A stretch of 64,000 nucleotides of DNA from Companilactobacillus insicii (GTDB lineage Bacteria > Bacillota > Bacilli > Lactobacillales > Lactobacillaceae), in assembly GCF_003946015.1 (NCBI RefSeq), contig NZ_RHNU01000003.1:62001-126000 (forward strand), given 5' to 3'. Shown here piece after piece: positions 46,098 to 55,891 of the stretch. The translations under genes were made by a program, and so were the position numbers. How positions within the stretch are numbered: position 1 is the first letter of the stretch; each line of letters opens with the position of its first letter. The notes under the pieces were generated by a model, which ran no database searches, was not told where the DNA came from, and saw only the letters and a program-made list of their open reading frames with translations.

Positions 46098-46113
46098 TTG
46101 AGCGTGCGCTCAA
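46098..46113. promoter_or_regulatory. TetR-type operator in the mntH-tetR promoter
   Basis: TTGAGCGTGCGCTCAA is a near-perfect 16-base palindrome (only the two central bases break it), about 145 bases upstream of the mntH start. Typical of TetR-family sites; target of the TetR protein encoded downstream (inference). Confidence 0.6.
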
Positions 46114-46191
46114 TTGACCATTGATATAATATCATGATTTATAAAAAATTAAAATATTTTTTTGGTTAATCTAAGAATATTTTTGTATAAA

Positions 46192-46243
46192 TCAAAAATA
46201 AAGCCGTTTAAGATCAACATTAATGATCTCAAACGACTTTATT
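46192..46243 (-). terminator. Terminator of rsgA
   Basis: Arms AATAAAGCCGTTTAAGATCA / TGATCTCAAACGACTTTATT with two mismatches, overlapping the rsgA stop; T-rich on the minus strand. Confidence 0.85.
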
Positions 46244-47309
46244 ATTTATGTTTGTTCTTCACACTTTTAATTAAGCGATTCATTTCTTTTTTACTACCAA
46301 ACATTCGATTTATCTTTTCATTTTCCAGTTGACGTGCATTCATGCCATTGTATGACATCTCTCTTTGAAGTTTTTGATAACTATCAAAACGTTCTTGTGT
46401 CAACTGTCCATTTTTAATTGCCGATTTAATAGCACAACCTGGTTCAGAAATGTGTGTACAATTTCTAAACTTACACTGTGCTGCTAATTCTTCGATATCC
46501 TCAAATGTCTTCGACAAATCACCTGTATAAATTTGTAATTCACGCATTCCTGGAGTATCAATAACTACTCCACCATTTGGAACCAGTAACATTTGCCTAT
46601 GAGTAGTCGTGTGACGTCCCTTATCATCATCTTCACGAATAGAACTGGTTGTCAAAACATTGGTTCCTATCAAATGATTTATTATCGTTGATTTGCCAAC
46701 TCCAGAGGACCCAACGAATGCAACTGTTTTACCTTCCTCAATATATTTAACAATTTGTTCAAATCCTTCCTCGTTCTCGGATGAACAAATGACGGTATCA
46801 ATACCTAAACTAACCTCGTCTAATTCTGCTAACCGTTCAGATAAGTCATCACATAAGTCTGACTTAGTCAAAATAATGACTGGTGTAGCACCACCGTCCC
46901 AAGCAACTGTTAAGTAACGTTCTACCCTACGAACGTTAAAATTATCATTCAATGACATACATATAAAAATATAATCTACGTTCGTAGCAATAACCTGACC
47001 ACCACCGCCAGATCCAGAAGATGCCCTGATCATAGTGCTGCTTCTATTTAATAAACTATTAATAGTTGCTTGATTATTTTCAACATTAGATAACATTACC
47101 CAATCGCCAACAGCTGGGTAATCGGTTTGATTATCAGTTTCATATATAAATTTGCCAGAAACTGTTGCTTCTAATTCTCCCAGTTCACTCATTACTTTAT
47201 AACTACTTCTTTGTTGTTCAATAACTCGAGCTAATGTTAACTCGCCGTGCTTTTCGGACTCTTTTTTAATTTTTTCTGTTAGTCCATATTTTTTTAAATT
47301 ATTATTCAA
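46242..47309 (-). CDS. rsgA: Ribosome small-subunit-dependent GTPase RsgA
   Basis: Protein of about 355 residues: OB-fold at the N-terminus, then the circularly permuted GTPase with G4 LTKSDLCDDL, G1 VGSSGVGKSTIIN, G2/G3 KGRHTTTHRQM and VIDTPGMREL, and a zinc finger CKFRNCTHISEPGC. RsgA matures the 30S subunit. The chosen start is TTG at 47309 with GAAGGGA; the frame continues open upstream but has no better start. The sequence diverges from common RsgA and could be the RsgA2 paralogue. A structured RNA lies upstream. Confidence 0.8.
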   Translation of the reverse strand: MNNNLKKYGLTEKIKKESEKHGELTLARVIEQQRSSYKVMSELGELEATVSGKFIYETDNQTDYPAVGDWVMLSNVENNQATINSLLNRSSTMIRASSGSGGGGQVIATNVDYIFICMSLNDNFNVRRVERYLTVAWDGGATPVIILTKSDLCDDLSERLAELDEVSLGIDTVICSSENEEGFEQIVKYIEEGKTVAFVGSSGVGKSTIINHLIGTNVLTTSSIREDDDKGRHTTTHRQMLLVPNGGVVIDTPGMRELQIYTGDLSKTFEDIEELAAQCKFRNCTHISEPGCAIKSAIKNGQLTQERFDSYQKLQREMSYNGMNARQLENEKINRMFGSKKEMNRLIKSVKNKHK

Positions 47310-47354
47310 TTTGATTGTTCCCTTCGCAAGTGTATGTACCCACAAGCTTGCGAC

Positions 47355-47526
47355 AAAAAAGGCACAGTTACCCACTGTGCCTTAAAGAAGTAATAAAGAG
47401 ATATACTCCTTCGGTCATCCATAAGGTGGGTACACTAAACAAGGCAGGACTATCCTGCTTTCTATTTTGTGTATAAAACTACCTTATTGAATATCCGACA
47501 TCAAGCATACCTCTCATTTGTTATTA
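47355..47526 (-). ncRNA. Rod-shaped structured small RNA with own terminator (6S-like architecture)
   Basis: On the minus strand the segment folds as a long rod: outer pairs TAATAA (47521-47526) / TTATTA (47391-47396), GAGGTAT / ATATCTC, GTCGG / CCGA, ATAAGGT / ACCTTAT, TACAC / GTGTA, with an apical hairpin GCAGGA-TAG-TCCTGC near 47444-47458. Then comes a terminator AAGGCACAGT-gggta-ACTGTGCCTT with a 6-base U-run (47355-47383). Length (about 170 nt) and rod shape recall 6S RNA; not confirmed. A leader hairpin CGCAAG / CTTGCG (47325-47352) follows before rsgA. It lies between the L,D-transpeptidase and rsgA. A possible promoter TTGTAG-17-TATTTT is in the end of the transpeptidase gene. Confidence 0.5.
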
Positions 47527-47546
47527 ACAATAAAATATCATATTTA

Positions 47547-48143
47547 TTATTTCACTACAACCTTCATACCATCTGGAACCGATGTATTGATCCACTTAGC
47601 ATCAGGTATAGTTAATCTAACACAACCATGACTAGATCGTGTACCAAGCATTTGTGCTTCACTTTCAACATACTTGCCATCCTTATTAGTTGGTACCGAA
47701 TGGAATAAGTAAACTCCCCAATCCTTGAACGAGGTCCAATAATTAGCGCCTTCTTTTGATTCAGCGTTGTAAAAAGAATCTCCACGATTTTGGATCTCAA
47801 AAGTTCCTTTAGGTGTTGGAGATTTTTTCTCTCTGGTTGCTGCTTTCATAGTATATAATGTTTCATTACCGTTCATTATATATACTCTTTGTTTAGCAAT
47901 CGACACTTTAATATAAGCATCCTTATACTTATCCAAATCTGGATAAGCCTTCTTTTCAGATGGATGTTTCCATGCATCTGCATTTTCCTTTTTGGTAGTA
48001 ACTTTCTTAGCCACTTTAGTAGACTTTGACTCTGCCTCAACTGATTTAGTACTATTAGCATGAATCGAAAAAGCAATAACCAAAATTGTAATAACTCCTA
48101 CAATTGAAATTATTGCCGTAATTATCTTTTTATTTTTAAGCAT
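47547..48143 (-). CDS. L,D-transpeptidase (YkuD domain), secreted/membrane-anchored
   Basis: Protein of 198 residues with an N-terminal anchor helix (IITAIISIVGVITILVIAF) and a C-terminal YkuD domain: AYIKVSIAKQRVYIM, FHSVPTNKDG and the active site LGTRSSHGCVRL with catalytic Cys. It cross-links or modifies peptidoglycan stems. Start at 48143 with GGGGG; the longer frame to 48191 lacks a site. A weak WalR-like TGTAAT-N5-TATAAT is at 48207-48223 before it. Confidence 0.85.
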   Translation of the reverse strand: MLKNKKIITAIISIVGVITILVIAFSIHANSTKSVEAESKSTKVAKKVTTKKENADAWKHPSEKKAYPDLDKYKDAYIKVSIAKQRVYIMNGNETLYTMKAATREKKSPTPKGTFEIQNRGDSFYNAESKEGANYWTSFKDWGVYLFHSVPTNKDGKYVESEAQMLGTRSSHGCVRLTIPDAKWINTSVPDGMKVVVK

Positions 48144-48245
48144 AAAATCCCCCGTATATTTAATCATAATATACATTATGACGAGGAACAACGAGCTTAT
48201 CAGTTATGTAATACAAATATAATGAAACTAATTTTTAATATTAAA

Positions 48246-49067
48246 TTACAAAACAAATTTATTAATTACTTCAGCTAATGCATCTTGATTATTATCAGCC
48301 TTCGTTACGTACTTAGCGGCATCCCTTACCTCATCAATTCCATTAGCGACACTAACGGGCAATCCAACAACTTTTAACATTGGCAAATCATTACCGTTAT
48401 CTCCGGCCGCAATAATTTCATCAGGATTAATATTCAGTAACTTCCCCAACTGAATTGCTGCACTTCCCTTATTCACACCTGCAGGATTGAATTCCACATA
48501 TCGACCAGATGAAAATGTCACCGTCAATTTACTAGGATCAACTTTGTTTTGAACCGAACCACGCATGGCTTGACGTTCTGATTCAGTTGGTAATGCCATG
48601 ATGATTTTCATAATATTTTGATTTTTGAACTTATCAAAATTTGGTGTATCCATAACTTTATAAGATACTCCCCGATTACTCAAATAATCCACATCATAAG
48701 GTAGTGGATTGTAAATATATAACTCGTCCTGAGTATAAACATGAGTAACAGCACTATGATCAGCAATCCCAACCTCAAATATATCTTTTGCAACATCAAA
48801 TGCCATTGAATTAACAATCAATGGTCGATTATTCTTATTTTCTAAAACTAAACCACCATTGTACGAAATAGAATACTGATTAGACTTATCACGTAAGTTC
48901 ATTTTATCTAAAGTATTTTGAAATGACGCATAACCACGGCCTGAATTAACTACAAAGTAAACGCCCTTAGCCGTTGCAGCTTGAATGGCTTCAGCATTCT
49001 TATCAGACAAACTTCCGTCATCATTCATCAATGTTTCGTCAAGATCACAAACTATCATTTTATACAT
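48246..49067 (-). CDS. HAD-superfamily Cof-type phosphatase
   Basis: Protein of 273 residues: MIVCDLDETLMNDDG (motif I), VVNSGRGYASF (motif II) and GDNGNDLPMLKVV (motifs III-IV). Broad sugar-phosphate phosphatase family. AAGAGGTTTAATT precedes the ATG. Downstream of pgi with a terminator between, so separately transcribed. Confidence 0.85.
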   Translation of the reverse strand: MYKMIVCDLDETLMNDDGSLSDKNAEAIQAATAKGVYFVVNSGRGYASFQNTLDKMNLRDKSNQYSISYNGGLVLENKNNRPLIVNSMAFDVAKDIFEVGIADHSAVTHVYTQDELYIYNPLPYDVDYLSNRGVSYKVMDTPNFDKFKNQNIMKIIMALPTESERQAMRGSVQNKVDPSKLTVTFSSGRYVEFNPAGVNKGSAAIQLGKLLNINPDEIIAAGDNGNDLPMLKVVGLPVSVANGIDEVRDAAKYVTKADNNQDALAEVINKFVL

Positions 49068-49161
49068 AATTAAACCTCTTCATTTTTAAAGATCACTTAT
49101 TAACTTTATAGAAGAATGGCAACAATCTCAACCGATAACTTAAAATTTATACCTTATCATA

Positions 49162-49216
49162 AAACAAAAAAGGCATTATCAAACTCATCCCTAAAAAGGA
49201 TAAGATCTGATAATGA
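49162..49216 (-). terminator. Terminator of pgi
   Basis: Arms GGCATTATCA / TGATAATG with an inner ATCC / GGAT pair and a T-run on the minus strand. Confidence 0.75.
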
Positions 49217-49235
49217 CTTATTAAAAATCATCTTA

Positions 49236-50576
49236 TTATAGACGTTCGTTTAATTCTTTACCTAATTCTTCAAAGCCTGGTTTGCCAAGCAATGCGAACA
49301 TGTTCTTCTTATAAGCTTCAACACCAGGTTGGTTGAATGGGTTAATTCCATTCAAGTAACCTGAAACGCCAACAGCAATTTCAAAGAAGTAGATCAAGTA
49401 ACCTAATGTGTAGGCATTTTGTTCTGGAATGTGAACGCTCATTACAGGAACGCCACCGTCAGTATGAGCAAGTACAACACCTTCGTAAGCACGCTTGTTT
49501 ACGTAGTCCATTGACTTACCTTCAAGATAACCTAAGCCATCAAGATCTTCTTTTTCGCTAGGAATTTCCATTTCAAAACGAGGTTTGTCAATGACAACAA
49601 CTGTTTCCATCAAGTTACGACGTCCTTCTTGGATGTATTGACCTAATGAGTGAAGATCAGTTGAGAAGTTAGCTGATGATGGGTAGATACCCTTTTGGTC
49701 TTTACCTTCTGATTCACCCATCAATTGCTTCCACCATTCACCAAAGTATTGTAGGTTTGGTTCGTAGTTCTCAAGCAATTCTGTTGTGTAACCTTTACGG
49801 TACAAAATATTTCTTAATGCAGCATATTTGTATGCATCGTTCTTTGATAGATCAGCATCTGAGAAGTCTTCACGAGCCTTAGCAGCACCTTCCATCAACT
49901 TGTCAATATCAATACCAGCAACGGCGATTGGCAATAGACCAACGGCTGTAAGTACTGAGAAACGTCCACCGATATCATCAGGAACAACGAATTCCTCGTA
50001 GCCTTCAGCATCTGATTCTGTCTTCAAAGCACCCTTAGCACGGTCAGTAGTAGCGTAGATACGTTCCTTAGCGCCTTCAACACCATACTTTTCAACCAAC
50101 TTAGCTTTCAAGATACGGAAAGCAATTGAAGGTTCTGTAGTTGTACCTGACTTAGAAATAACGTTAATACTAAAGTCACGATCTCCGATAACTTCAATCA
50201 AGTCAGCAAGGTAGTTAGGAGAAATTGAGTTACCTGCAAAGTAAACTTCTGGAACATCCTTGTTGTTCTTAACGTTATAGAATGATGAACTTAGAAAATC
50301 AATAGCAGCACGAGCACCTAAATATGAACCACCAATACCGATTCCAACAAATACCTCTGAATCTGATTGGATCTTCTTAGCAGCTTTCTTAATGCGAGCA
50401 AATTCATCCTTGTCATAATCAACTGGTAAATCAATAAAACCACGGAAATCAGCACCAGCACCAGTACCGCTACGTAGTTCACTATCAGCAGCGTTTACAA
50501 GGTTTTGCATTTCGCCTAGTTCATTTTCGTGAACGAACTTGCTTAATTTTGAATCATCAAATTTAATATGTGTCAT
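49236..50576 (-). CDS. pgi: Glucose-6-phosphate isomerase
   Basis: Protein of 446 residues, with SIS-domain motifs [12 protein letters not shown] and [14 protein letters not shown] signature [15 protein letters not shown], and C-terminal [17 protein letters not shown] with the catalytic Lys. Bacillus-type length (about 450). Interconverts glucose 6-phosphate and fructose 6-phosphate. GGAGGAGAGAAA precedes the ATG. Confidence 0.95.
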   Translation of the reverse strand: MTHIKFDDSKLSKFVHENELGEMQNLVNAADSELRSGTGAGADFRGFIDLPVDYDKDEFARIKKAAKKIQSDSEVFVGIGIGGSYLGARAAIDFLSSSFYNVKNNKDVPEVYFAGNSISPNYLADLIEVIGDRDFSINVISKSGTTTEPSIAFRILKAKLVEKYGVEGAKERIYATTDRAKGALKTESDAEGYEEFVVPDDIGGRFSVLTAVGLLPIAVAGIDIDKLMEGAAKAREDFSDADLSKNDAYKYAALRNILYRKGYTTELLENYEPNLQYFGEWWKQLMGESEGKDQKGIYPSSANFSTDLHSLGQYIQEGRRNLMETVVVIDKPRFEMEIPSEKEDLDGLGYLEGKSMDYVNKRAYEGVVLAHTDGGVPVMSVHIPEQNAYTLGYLIYFFEIAVGVSGYLNGINPFNQPGVEAYKKNMFALLGKPGFEELGKELNERL

Positions 50577-50627
50577 TTTCTCTCCTCCATTTATCCTAAA
50601 ACTAGATTATCATTTCCACTGAAAATT

Positions 50628-51257
50628 TCAAATCTTTATGTGATTTTTCAACCAATTTCCAACAAAATATATCAAATATCCAATTGCTGCACCAATTGTA
50701 TTCAAAATCACATCATCAATATCCGTCACACCGGTGTTTAAAATGAATTGTAGACCTTCGATAGAAATTGAAATCAAGGCACCAATCAAAACTACCTTGA
50801 TAAACTTCCGGTCCTTCTTGCCCAAAGCAGGAATGAAAATTCCCATCGGAACGAACCATACAATATTACCATATAAATTATAAAAGAAATCCACTAAAGA
50901 CTTGGCATTTAATAATTTAAACGTTTGTACAAATGGTATCGTGTTGATTTCTGAAAACGGCCGATGGAAAAAGAACTTGAATTCCCACAAAAAGTATCCA
51001 TCCCTAAAGACAGTTAATGCAAAAAGTAGGAATACATAAAAAGCAAACACTGTTAGCCAAAACTCATGGGTCAGACTTGTTTTTTTATGTTTCCACTTAA
51101 TCCAAATAAATCTTAATATAATGAAGAAAAGCGTATATAATATAGCTTTATCAGCACCATAAAAAGATAAGCGAATTAACGGAAAATGATTAATTCTAGT
51201 GGCATACATATTTGATACATAATTATACAAAGGTCCTAAAAATATCATTTTTCTCAT
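50628..51257 (-). CDS. VanZ-family membrane protein
   Basis: Protein of 209 residues with about five helices and the VanZ pattern: NIVWFVPMGIFIPAL, SIEGLQFILNTGVTDIDDVI and NTIGAAIGYLIYF. VanZ proteins are linked to teicoplanin resistance in Tn1546 but most homologues have unknown roles in the envelope. The start could be 51257 or the ATG at 51248. It ends 51 bases before pgi starts and may be transcribed with it. Confidence 0.75.
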   Translation of the reverse strand: MRKMIFLGPLYNYVSNMYATRINHFPLIRLSFYGADKAILYTLFFIILRFIWIKWKHKKTSLTHEFWLTVFAFYVFLLFALTVFRDGYFLWEFKFFFHRPFSEINTIPFVQTFKLLNAKSLVDFFYNLYGNIVWFVPMGIFIPALGKKDRKFIKVVLIGALISISIEGLQFILNTGVTDIDDVILNTIGAAIGYLIYFVGNWLKNHIKI

Positions 51258-51357
51258 TCTTTCCCACTTTTTACTTAATACGTATTATACTAACAATTAA
51301 GTAATTTATTTAGAAGAATATAAATTTATTAAAGAAATTTTACAAAAAAGGATTTTT

Positions 51358-53505
51358 ATGAATAAAATTAAATCACTATTAAATAAGCGTATCGGCTTTG
51401 TCGGCTTATTAGTCTTTTTCTTATGGCTAAAAACTGTTATTGCCTACTACGCCGAATTTTCACTGGGATTAAATGACTTATTGCAACATTTCATTTTAAT
51501 CATTAATCCTATCGCCACTACACTCGTACTATTGAGCATAGCTTTGTATATCAACAAGGCCATTGTATCGTACATTGTGATGGGTGTTATATATGTTTTA
51601 GAAAATATTTTATTATATGCAAATATTTTATACTACCGAGAATTTTCAGATTTTATTTCATTTAATACAATTGCCGGTGCATCCAAAGTTACTAAGGGAT
51701 TAGGAACTAGTAGTGCCAGTTTAATGCAAGGTCACGACTTCTTATACTTCTTAGATTTCGTTCTTATTGTTATTTTATTTACTAGCCACTACATCAAGAT
51801 TGATAAGACCAAGATTCGTAAACTAACTGCCCTTGCTACTACCATGCTAGGATTATTTCTATTCTCGCTCAATCTGATGTTAGCCGAAACTAATCGTCCG
51901 CAACTTTTGGGTAGAACTTTCGATAATAGTTATATCGTAAAATACCTAGGATTCAATAGTTTTCTAGGTTATGATGCCATTAAGTCGGCTCAAAATAACC
52001 AAGTTAGGTCAACGGCTGTTGGTACTGATATGGACAATGTTTTAGACTTTGTTAATCAACATTATGCGTCACCAAATAAAACATACTTTGGCAAAGCCAG
52101 AGGAAAAAATATCATTATCATTCATTTAGAAAGTTTCCAACAATTCTTGATTGGGATGAAGGTTAATGATCAAGAAGTCACACCTTTCTTAAATAGTTTG
52201 TATAACGACAAGAATACGATGTCATTTGACAATTTCTTCCACGAAGTTGGTAGTGGTAGAACTAGTGATGCGGAGAATATGATGGAAACTAGTCTTTATG
52301 GATTACCTGAAGGTTCATTATTCTCCAAGTTGGGATCTGACAACACTTTCCAAGCCGCGCCAGCAATTCTTAAACAAAAAGAAAACTATACTAGTGCCGT
52401 CTTCCATGGAAATGTCGGTAGTTTCTGGAACCGAGACGATGTCTACAAAAATATGGGCTATGACTATTTCTTTGATTTGAATTACTTCAATCAAAGTGAT
52501 GATTCAAGTATCGGTTATGGTATGAAAGACAAATTAATGTTATCTGAGAGTGTTAAATACTTAGAACAGTTACAACAACCTTTCTACACCAAATTCATTA
52601 CTGTCACTAACCATACTCCATACGATCTTGGTGATGAAGATCAAGCTCCTGACTTTCCCAAAACTGATAGTGGTAACAGCGTTGTAGATAATTACTTTGT
52701 CACAGCGCATTATCTAGATAGTGCATTGAAAGAATTCTTCACTTATCTAAAAGATAGTGGTATCTATGATAATTCAATGATTGTATTATATGGTGATCAC
52801 TATGGACTTAATGCTGGTCAAGACAAAGTAGTAGCTCCAATGCTTGGATACGATACTAATAACAGTGACTTTAATGAAGTTCAAATGCAGCGTGTACCAT
52901 TTATGATTCATATGAAGGGATTAAGGGGCGGTATAAATAACACTTACGGCGGTGAGATTGATGCTCTACCAACCATTCTTCACCTCGCAGGTGTTCATAC
53001 CAAGGGATATGTTCAGCTCGGAACAGATCTATTATCAAAACAACACAGTGATATCGTTGCTTTCCGTGATAAGGAATTCATAACTACCAAGTACACTGTT
53101 ATTCGCGGTAATGATGGTGGACATATTGTTTACGATAATAGTACTGGCTCTCAAATTAACTTAAATGAAAATGAACAATTATACAAAAAGATTGATAAGT
53201 GGCAAGATGAGGTTAATCAAAAATTAAAAACCTCTGATACTCTTAATAACAAAAATCTATTAAGATTCTATACACCAACTGGCTTCACGCCAGTTGATCC
53301 TTCAGAATACAGTTATCAAAATGAAATTCAAAAGTTAGTTAAAACTCGTAATGAATTAGGTCTTAAATCAACTAGTGTATATTCAAAGAATAACGATAAA
53401 TCAACCACTCCTTTATACAACACTGATGCACCAGAACTAAATGGCGACAGAACTTACATCGATAGTTGGTCTAGTGTTCTTAAAGGAAGTAATGAAGACG
53501 AGTAA
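51358..53505 (+). CDS. ltaS: Lipoteichoic acid synthase
   Basis: Protein of 715 residues: five N-terminal helices followed by an extracellular sulfatase-type domain. Catalytic Thr302 lies in GSGRTSDAENMM, the metal site in VLYGDHYGL and FHGNVGSFWNRDD; this fits glycerol-phosphate polymerisation from phosphatidylglycerol. AAGGATTTTT precedes the ATG. Followed by a terminator, then a paralogous gene. Confidence 0.9.
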   Translation: MNKIKSLLNKRIGFVGLLVFFLWLKTVIAYYAEFSLGLNDLLQHFILIINPIATTLVLLSIALYINKAIVSYIVMGVIYVLENILLYANILYYREFSDFISFNTIAGASKVTKGLGTSSASLMQGHDFLYFLDFVLIVILFTSHYIKIDKTKIRKLTALATTMLGLFLFSLNLMLAETNRPQLLGRTFDNSYIVKYLGFNSFLGYDAIKSAQNNQVRSTAVGTDMDNVLDFVNQHYASPNKTYFGKARGKNIIIIHLESFQQFLIGMKVNDQEVTPFLNSLYNDKNTMSFDNFFHEVGSGRTSDAENMMETSLYGLPEGSLFSKLGSDNTFQAAPAILKQKENYTSAVFHGNVGSFWNRDDVYKNMGYDYFFDLNYFNQSDDSSIGYGMKDKLMLSESVKYLEQLQQPFYTKFITVTNHTPYDLGDEDQAPDFPKTDSGNSVVDNYFVTAHYLDSALKEFFTYLKDSGIYDNSMIVLYGDHYGLNAGQDKVVAPMLGYDTNNSDFNEVQMQRVPFMIHMKGLRGGINNTYGGEIDALPTILHLAGVHTKGYVQLGTDLLSKQHSDIVAFRDKEFITTKYTVIRGNDGGHIVYDNSTGSQINLNENEQLYKKIDKWQDEVNQKLKTSDTLNNKNLLRFYTPTGFTPVDPSEYSYQNEIQKLVKTRNELGLKSTSVYSKNNDKSTTPLYNTDAPELNGDRTYIDSWSSVLKGSNEDE

Positions 53506-53551
53506 ATTATTCAAGAGCGTGACGAAGCACGGCTACTTCCGAATATAATCT

Positions 53552-53602
53552 AAAATACCCTCGTATTTACTTAAGTAAATGCGGGGATATTTGTGATTTT
53601 TT
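53552..53602 (+). terminator. Terminator of ltaS
   Basis: Arms AAATACCC-CGTATTTAC / GTAAAT-CG-GG-TATTT with few mismatches, then a T-run (53597-53602). Confidence 0.75.
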
Positions 53603-53685
53603 AACACGAAAATTAAGTTAAGGTACGTTTACATAACTGATATAATAATTTTGAGTATAAATATGACACAATTTAAGGGATTAGT

Positions 53686-55848
53686 ATGGATAATATGAAA
53701 TCAAAACTAAAATCACTACTTAACAGACGTCTAGGATTCGTCTGTTTTTTGGTGTTTCTATTGTGGATAAAAACAGTTATAGCTTACTATGCTGATTTCT
53801 CTTTAGGACTGAATGATCCCCTACAACACCTCATTATGATCATTAATCCTATCGCTACAACATTAGTATTGCTGAGCATCCCTTTATACATAAAACGTGC
53901 AAGAATCTCGTACATTATTATGGGACTAATTTATTTGATTGAATCCATATTCTTATATGCCAATATTTTGTACTATCGAGAATTTACAGATTTCATAACT
54001 AGTTCTTTGATCCTAGGGGTTTCATCCGTTTCTAAGGGTCTTGGTTCCAGCAGTTTGAATTTAGTTAAAGGACACGATTTTATTTACTGGATCGATATTA
54101 TCATTCTGATAGTTTTATTCATAACGAAGTTCATAAAAATGGACACTAAATCTCTAAAAAAACTAACTGCTGCCGCAACAACATCTCTGGGATTATTGCT
54201 ATTTTCCGTAAACCTGATGATTGCAGAAGCTAATCGTCCGCAACTATTATCAAGAGCATTTGACCATGCATATATAGTAAAATACCTAGGCTTTAATTCT
54301 TTTTTAGGTTACGATGCCATTAAATCTGCTATGAATGATAAGGCAAGATCAACTGCTGTCGGAACTGACATGGACGATGTTCTCAATTACACCAATGAAA
54401 ATTATGCAAAGCCAAGTAAAAAATACTTTGGAAAAGCCAATCGAAAAAATATTATTGTAATCCATCTTGAGAGCTTCCAGCAATTTTTGATTGGAATGAA
54501 AATTAATGATCAAGAGGTTACACCTTTCTTGAACAGTTTATATCATGATCAAAACACTATTGCATTTGATAACTTTTATCACGAAGTAGGATTGGGTAAA
54601 ACCAGTGATGCAGAAACAATGTTAGAATCTGGACTCTTCGGATTACCAAGCGGCTCTTTCTTCACATCAATGGGACCAAACAACACATTCCAATCTGCTC
54701 CAGCAATATTGGGCCAAAAGAAAGGCTACACTAGTGCTGTTTTTCACGGTAATGTAGCCAGCTTTTGGAGTAGGAATCAGGTTTATAAAAACATGGGTTA
54801 CAATTACTTCTTCGATCAATCATACTTTGATAACTCAATCAAAAATTCTAATAACGGTTATGGCACCAAAGACAAGTTGATGTTATCAGAGAGTGCTAAA
54901 TACTTGGAACAACTGCAGCAACCCTTCTACACTAAGTTTTTGACTGTTTCTAATCACTTTGACTTTAATTTACCTGAAGAAGACAGGGATGATTTTGTAG
55001 GTCCTGAATCCTCTGATAAACACGTTTCTGATTATTTTGTATCAGCTCATTATCTCGACAATTCCTTGAGAGAGTTCTTCAATTATCTACAAGATTCCGG
55101 ATTATATAAAAATTCTATGATAGTCCTGTATGGAGACCATTTTGGTATATAATCTGATAGAAATAAGGCACTAGCACCAATTATAGGAATTAATCCTTCA
55201 GATTATAATTCATTTAACAATTCACAATTACAAAAAGTTCCATTCATGATTCATCTTAATGGATTAAATGGTGGAATCAATCACACTTACGGTGGAGAAA
55301 TTGACGTTTTACCAACCATTTTGCATCTGGCAGGTATTAATACAAAAGAATACATACAAGTAGGTTCTGATTTATTATCCAATCGTCATAAAGAACTAGT
55401 TGCCTTTAGAGATAAAAACTTCGTAACGTCCAAATACACTGTGGTGAATAGTAGTAAAGGACCACAAGTTTACAGTAATGAAACTGGAGAATTAATTGAA
55501 CTGATAGACAATCCTGAATTAGTTGATAAAATCGAAAAATGGCAAGATCAGGTCAATGAAAAGCTAAAAATATCCGACGCTGTTAATAATAAAAATCTGC
55601 TGCGCTTTTACACACCTAATGGATTCACACCAGTGGACCCAAATGATGATTCGTATAATTATCTAAATCAAATTCAAAGATTAATCAAAACCCGTGAATC
55701 ATTAGGAACTGGATCAACGAGTCTATACTCCAAGAATGATAACAAATCAACTACCCATTTATATAATACTGATGCGACGGAATTAAATGGTGATCGAACA
55801 CCAATCGATGATTGGTCGTATGTTTTAAAAAATGATGCTAAAAATTAA
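53686..55848 (+). pseudogene. Second ltaS-like gene with an in-frame stop
   Basis: Paralogue of the upstream gene, 720 codons if read through; frame stays the same to the end. TAA at codon 489 (55150-55152) follows VLYGDHFGI, in the metal-binding core; the sequence then continues SDRNKALAPIIGINP... to a normal end at 55848. Catalytic Thr306 (GLGKTSDAETML) is intact before the stop. The truncated product lacks about 230 C-terminal residues, so activity is unlikely. Amino-acid identity with ltaS is high, suggesting tandem duplication. TTAAGGGATTAGT precedes the ATG. Confidence 0.85.
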
Positions 55849-55891
55849 AATGAACCTAGGTAAAATATTAATATTTTACCTAGGTTCATTT
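55848..55891. terminator. Bidirectional terminator between ltaS copy 2 and the sensor kinase
   Basis: Perfect 22-base arms starting AAATGAACCTAGGTAAAATA, no loop, in a convergent position; T-rich ends on both sides. Confidence 0.9.
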
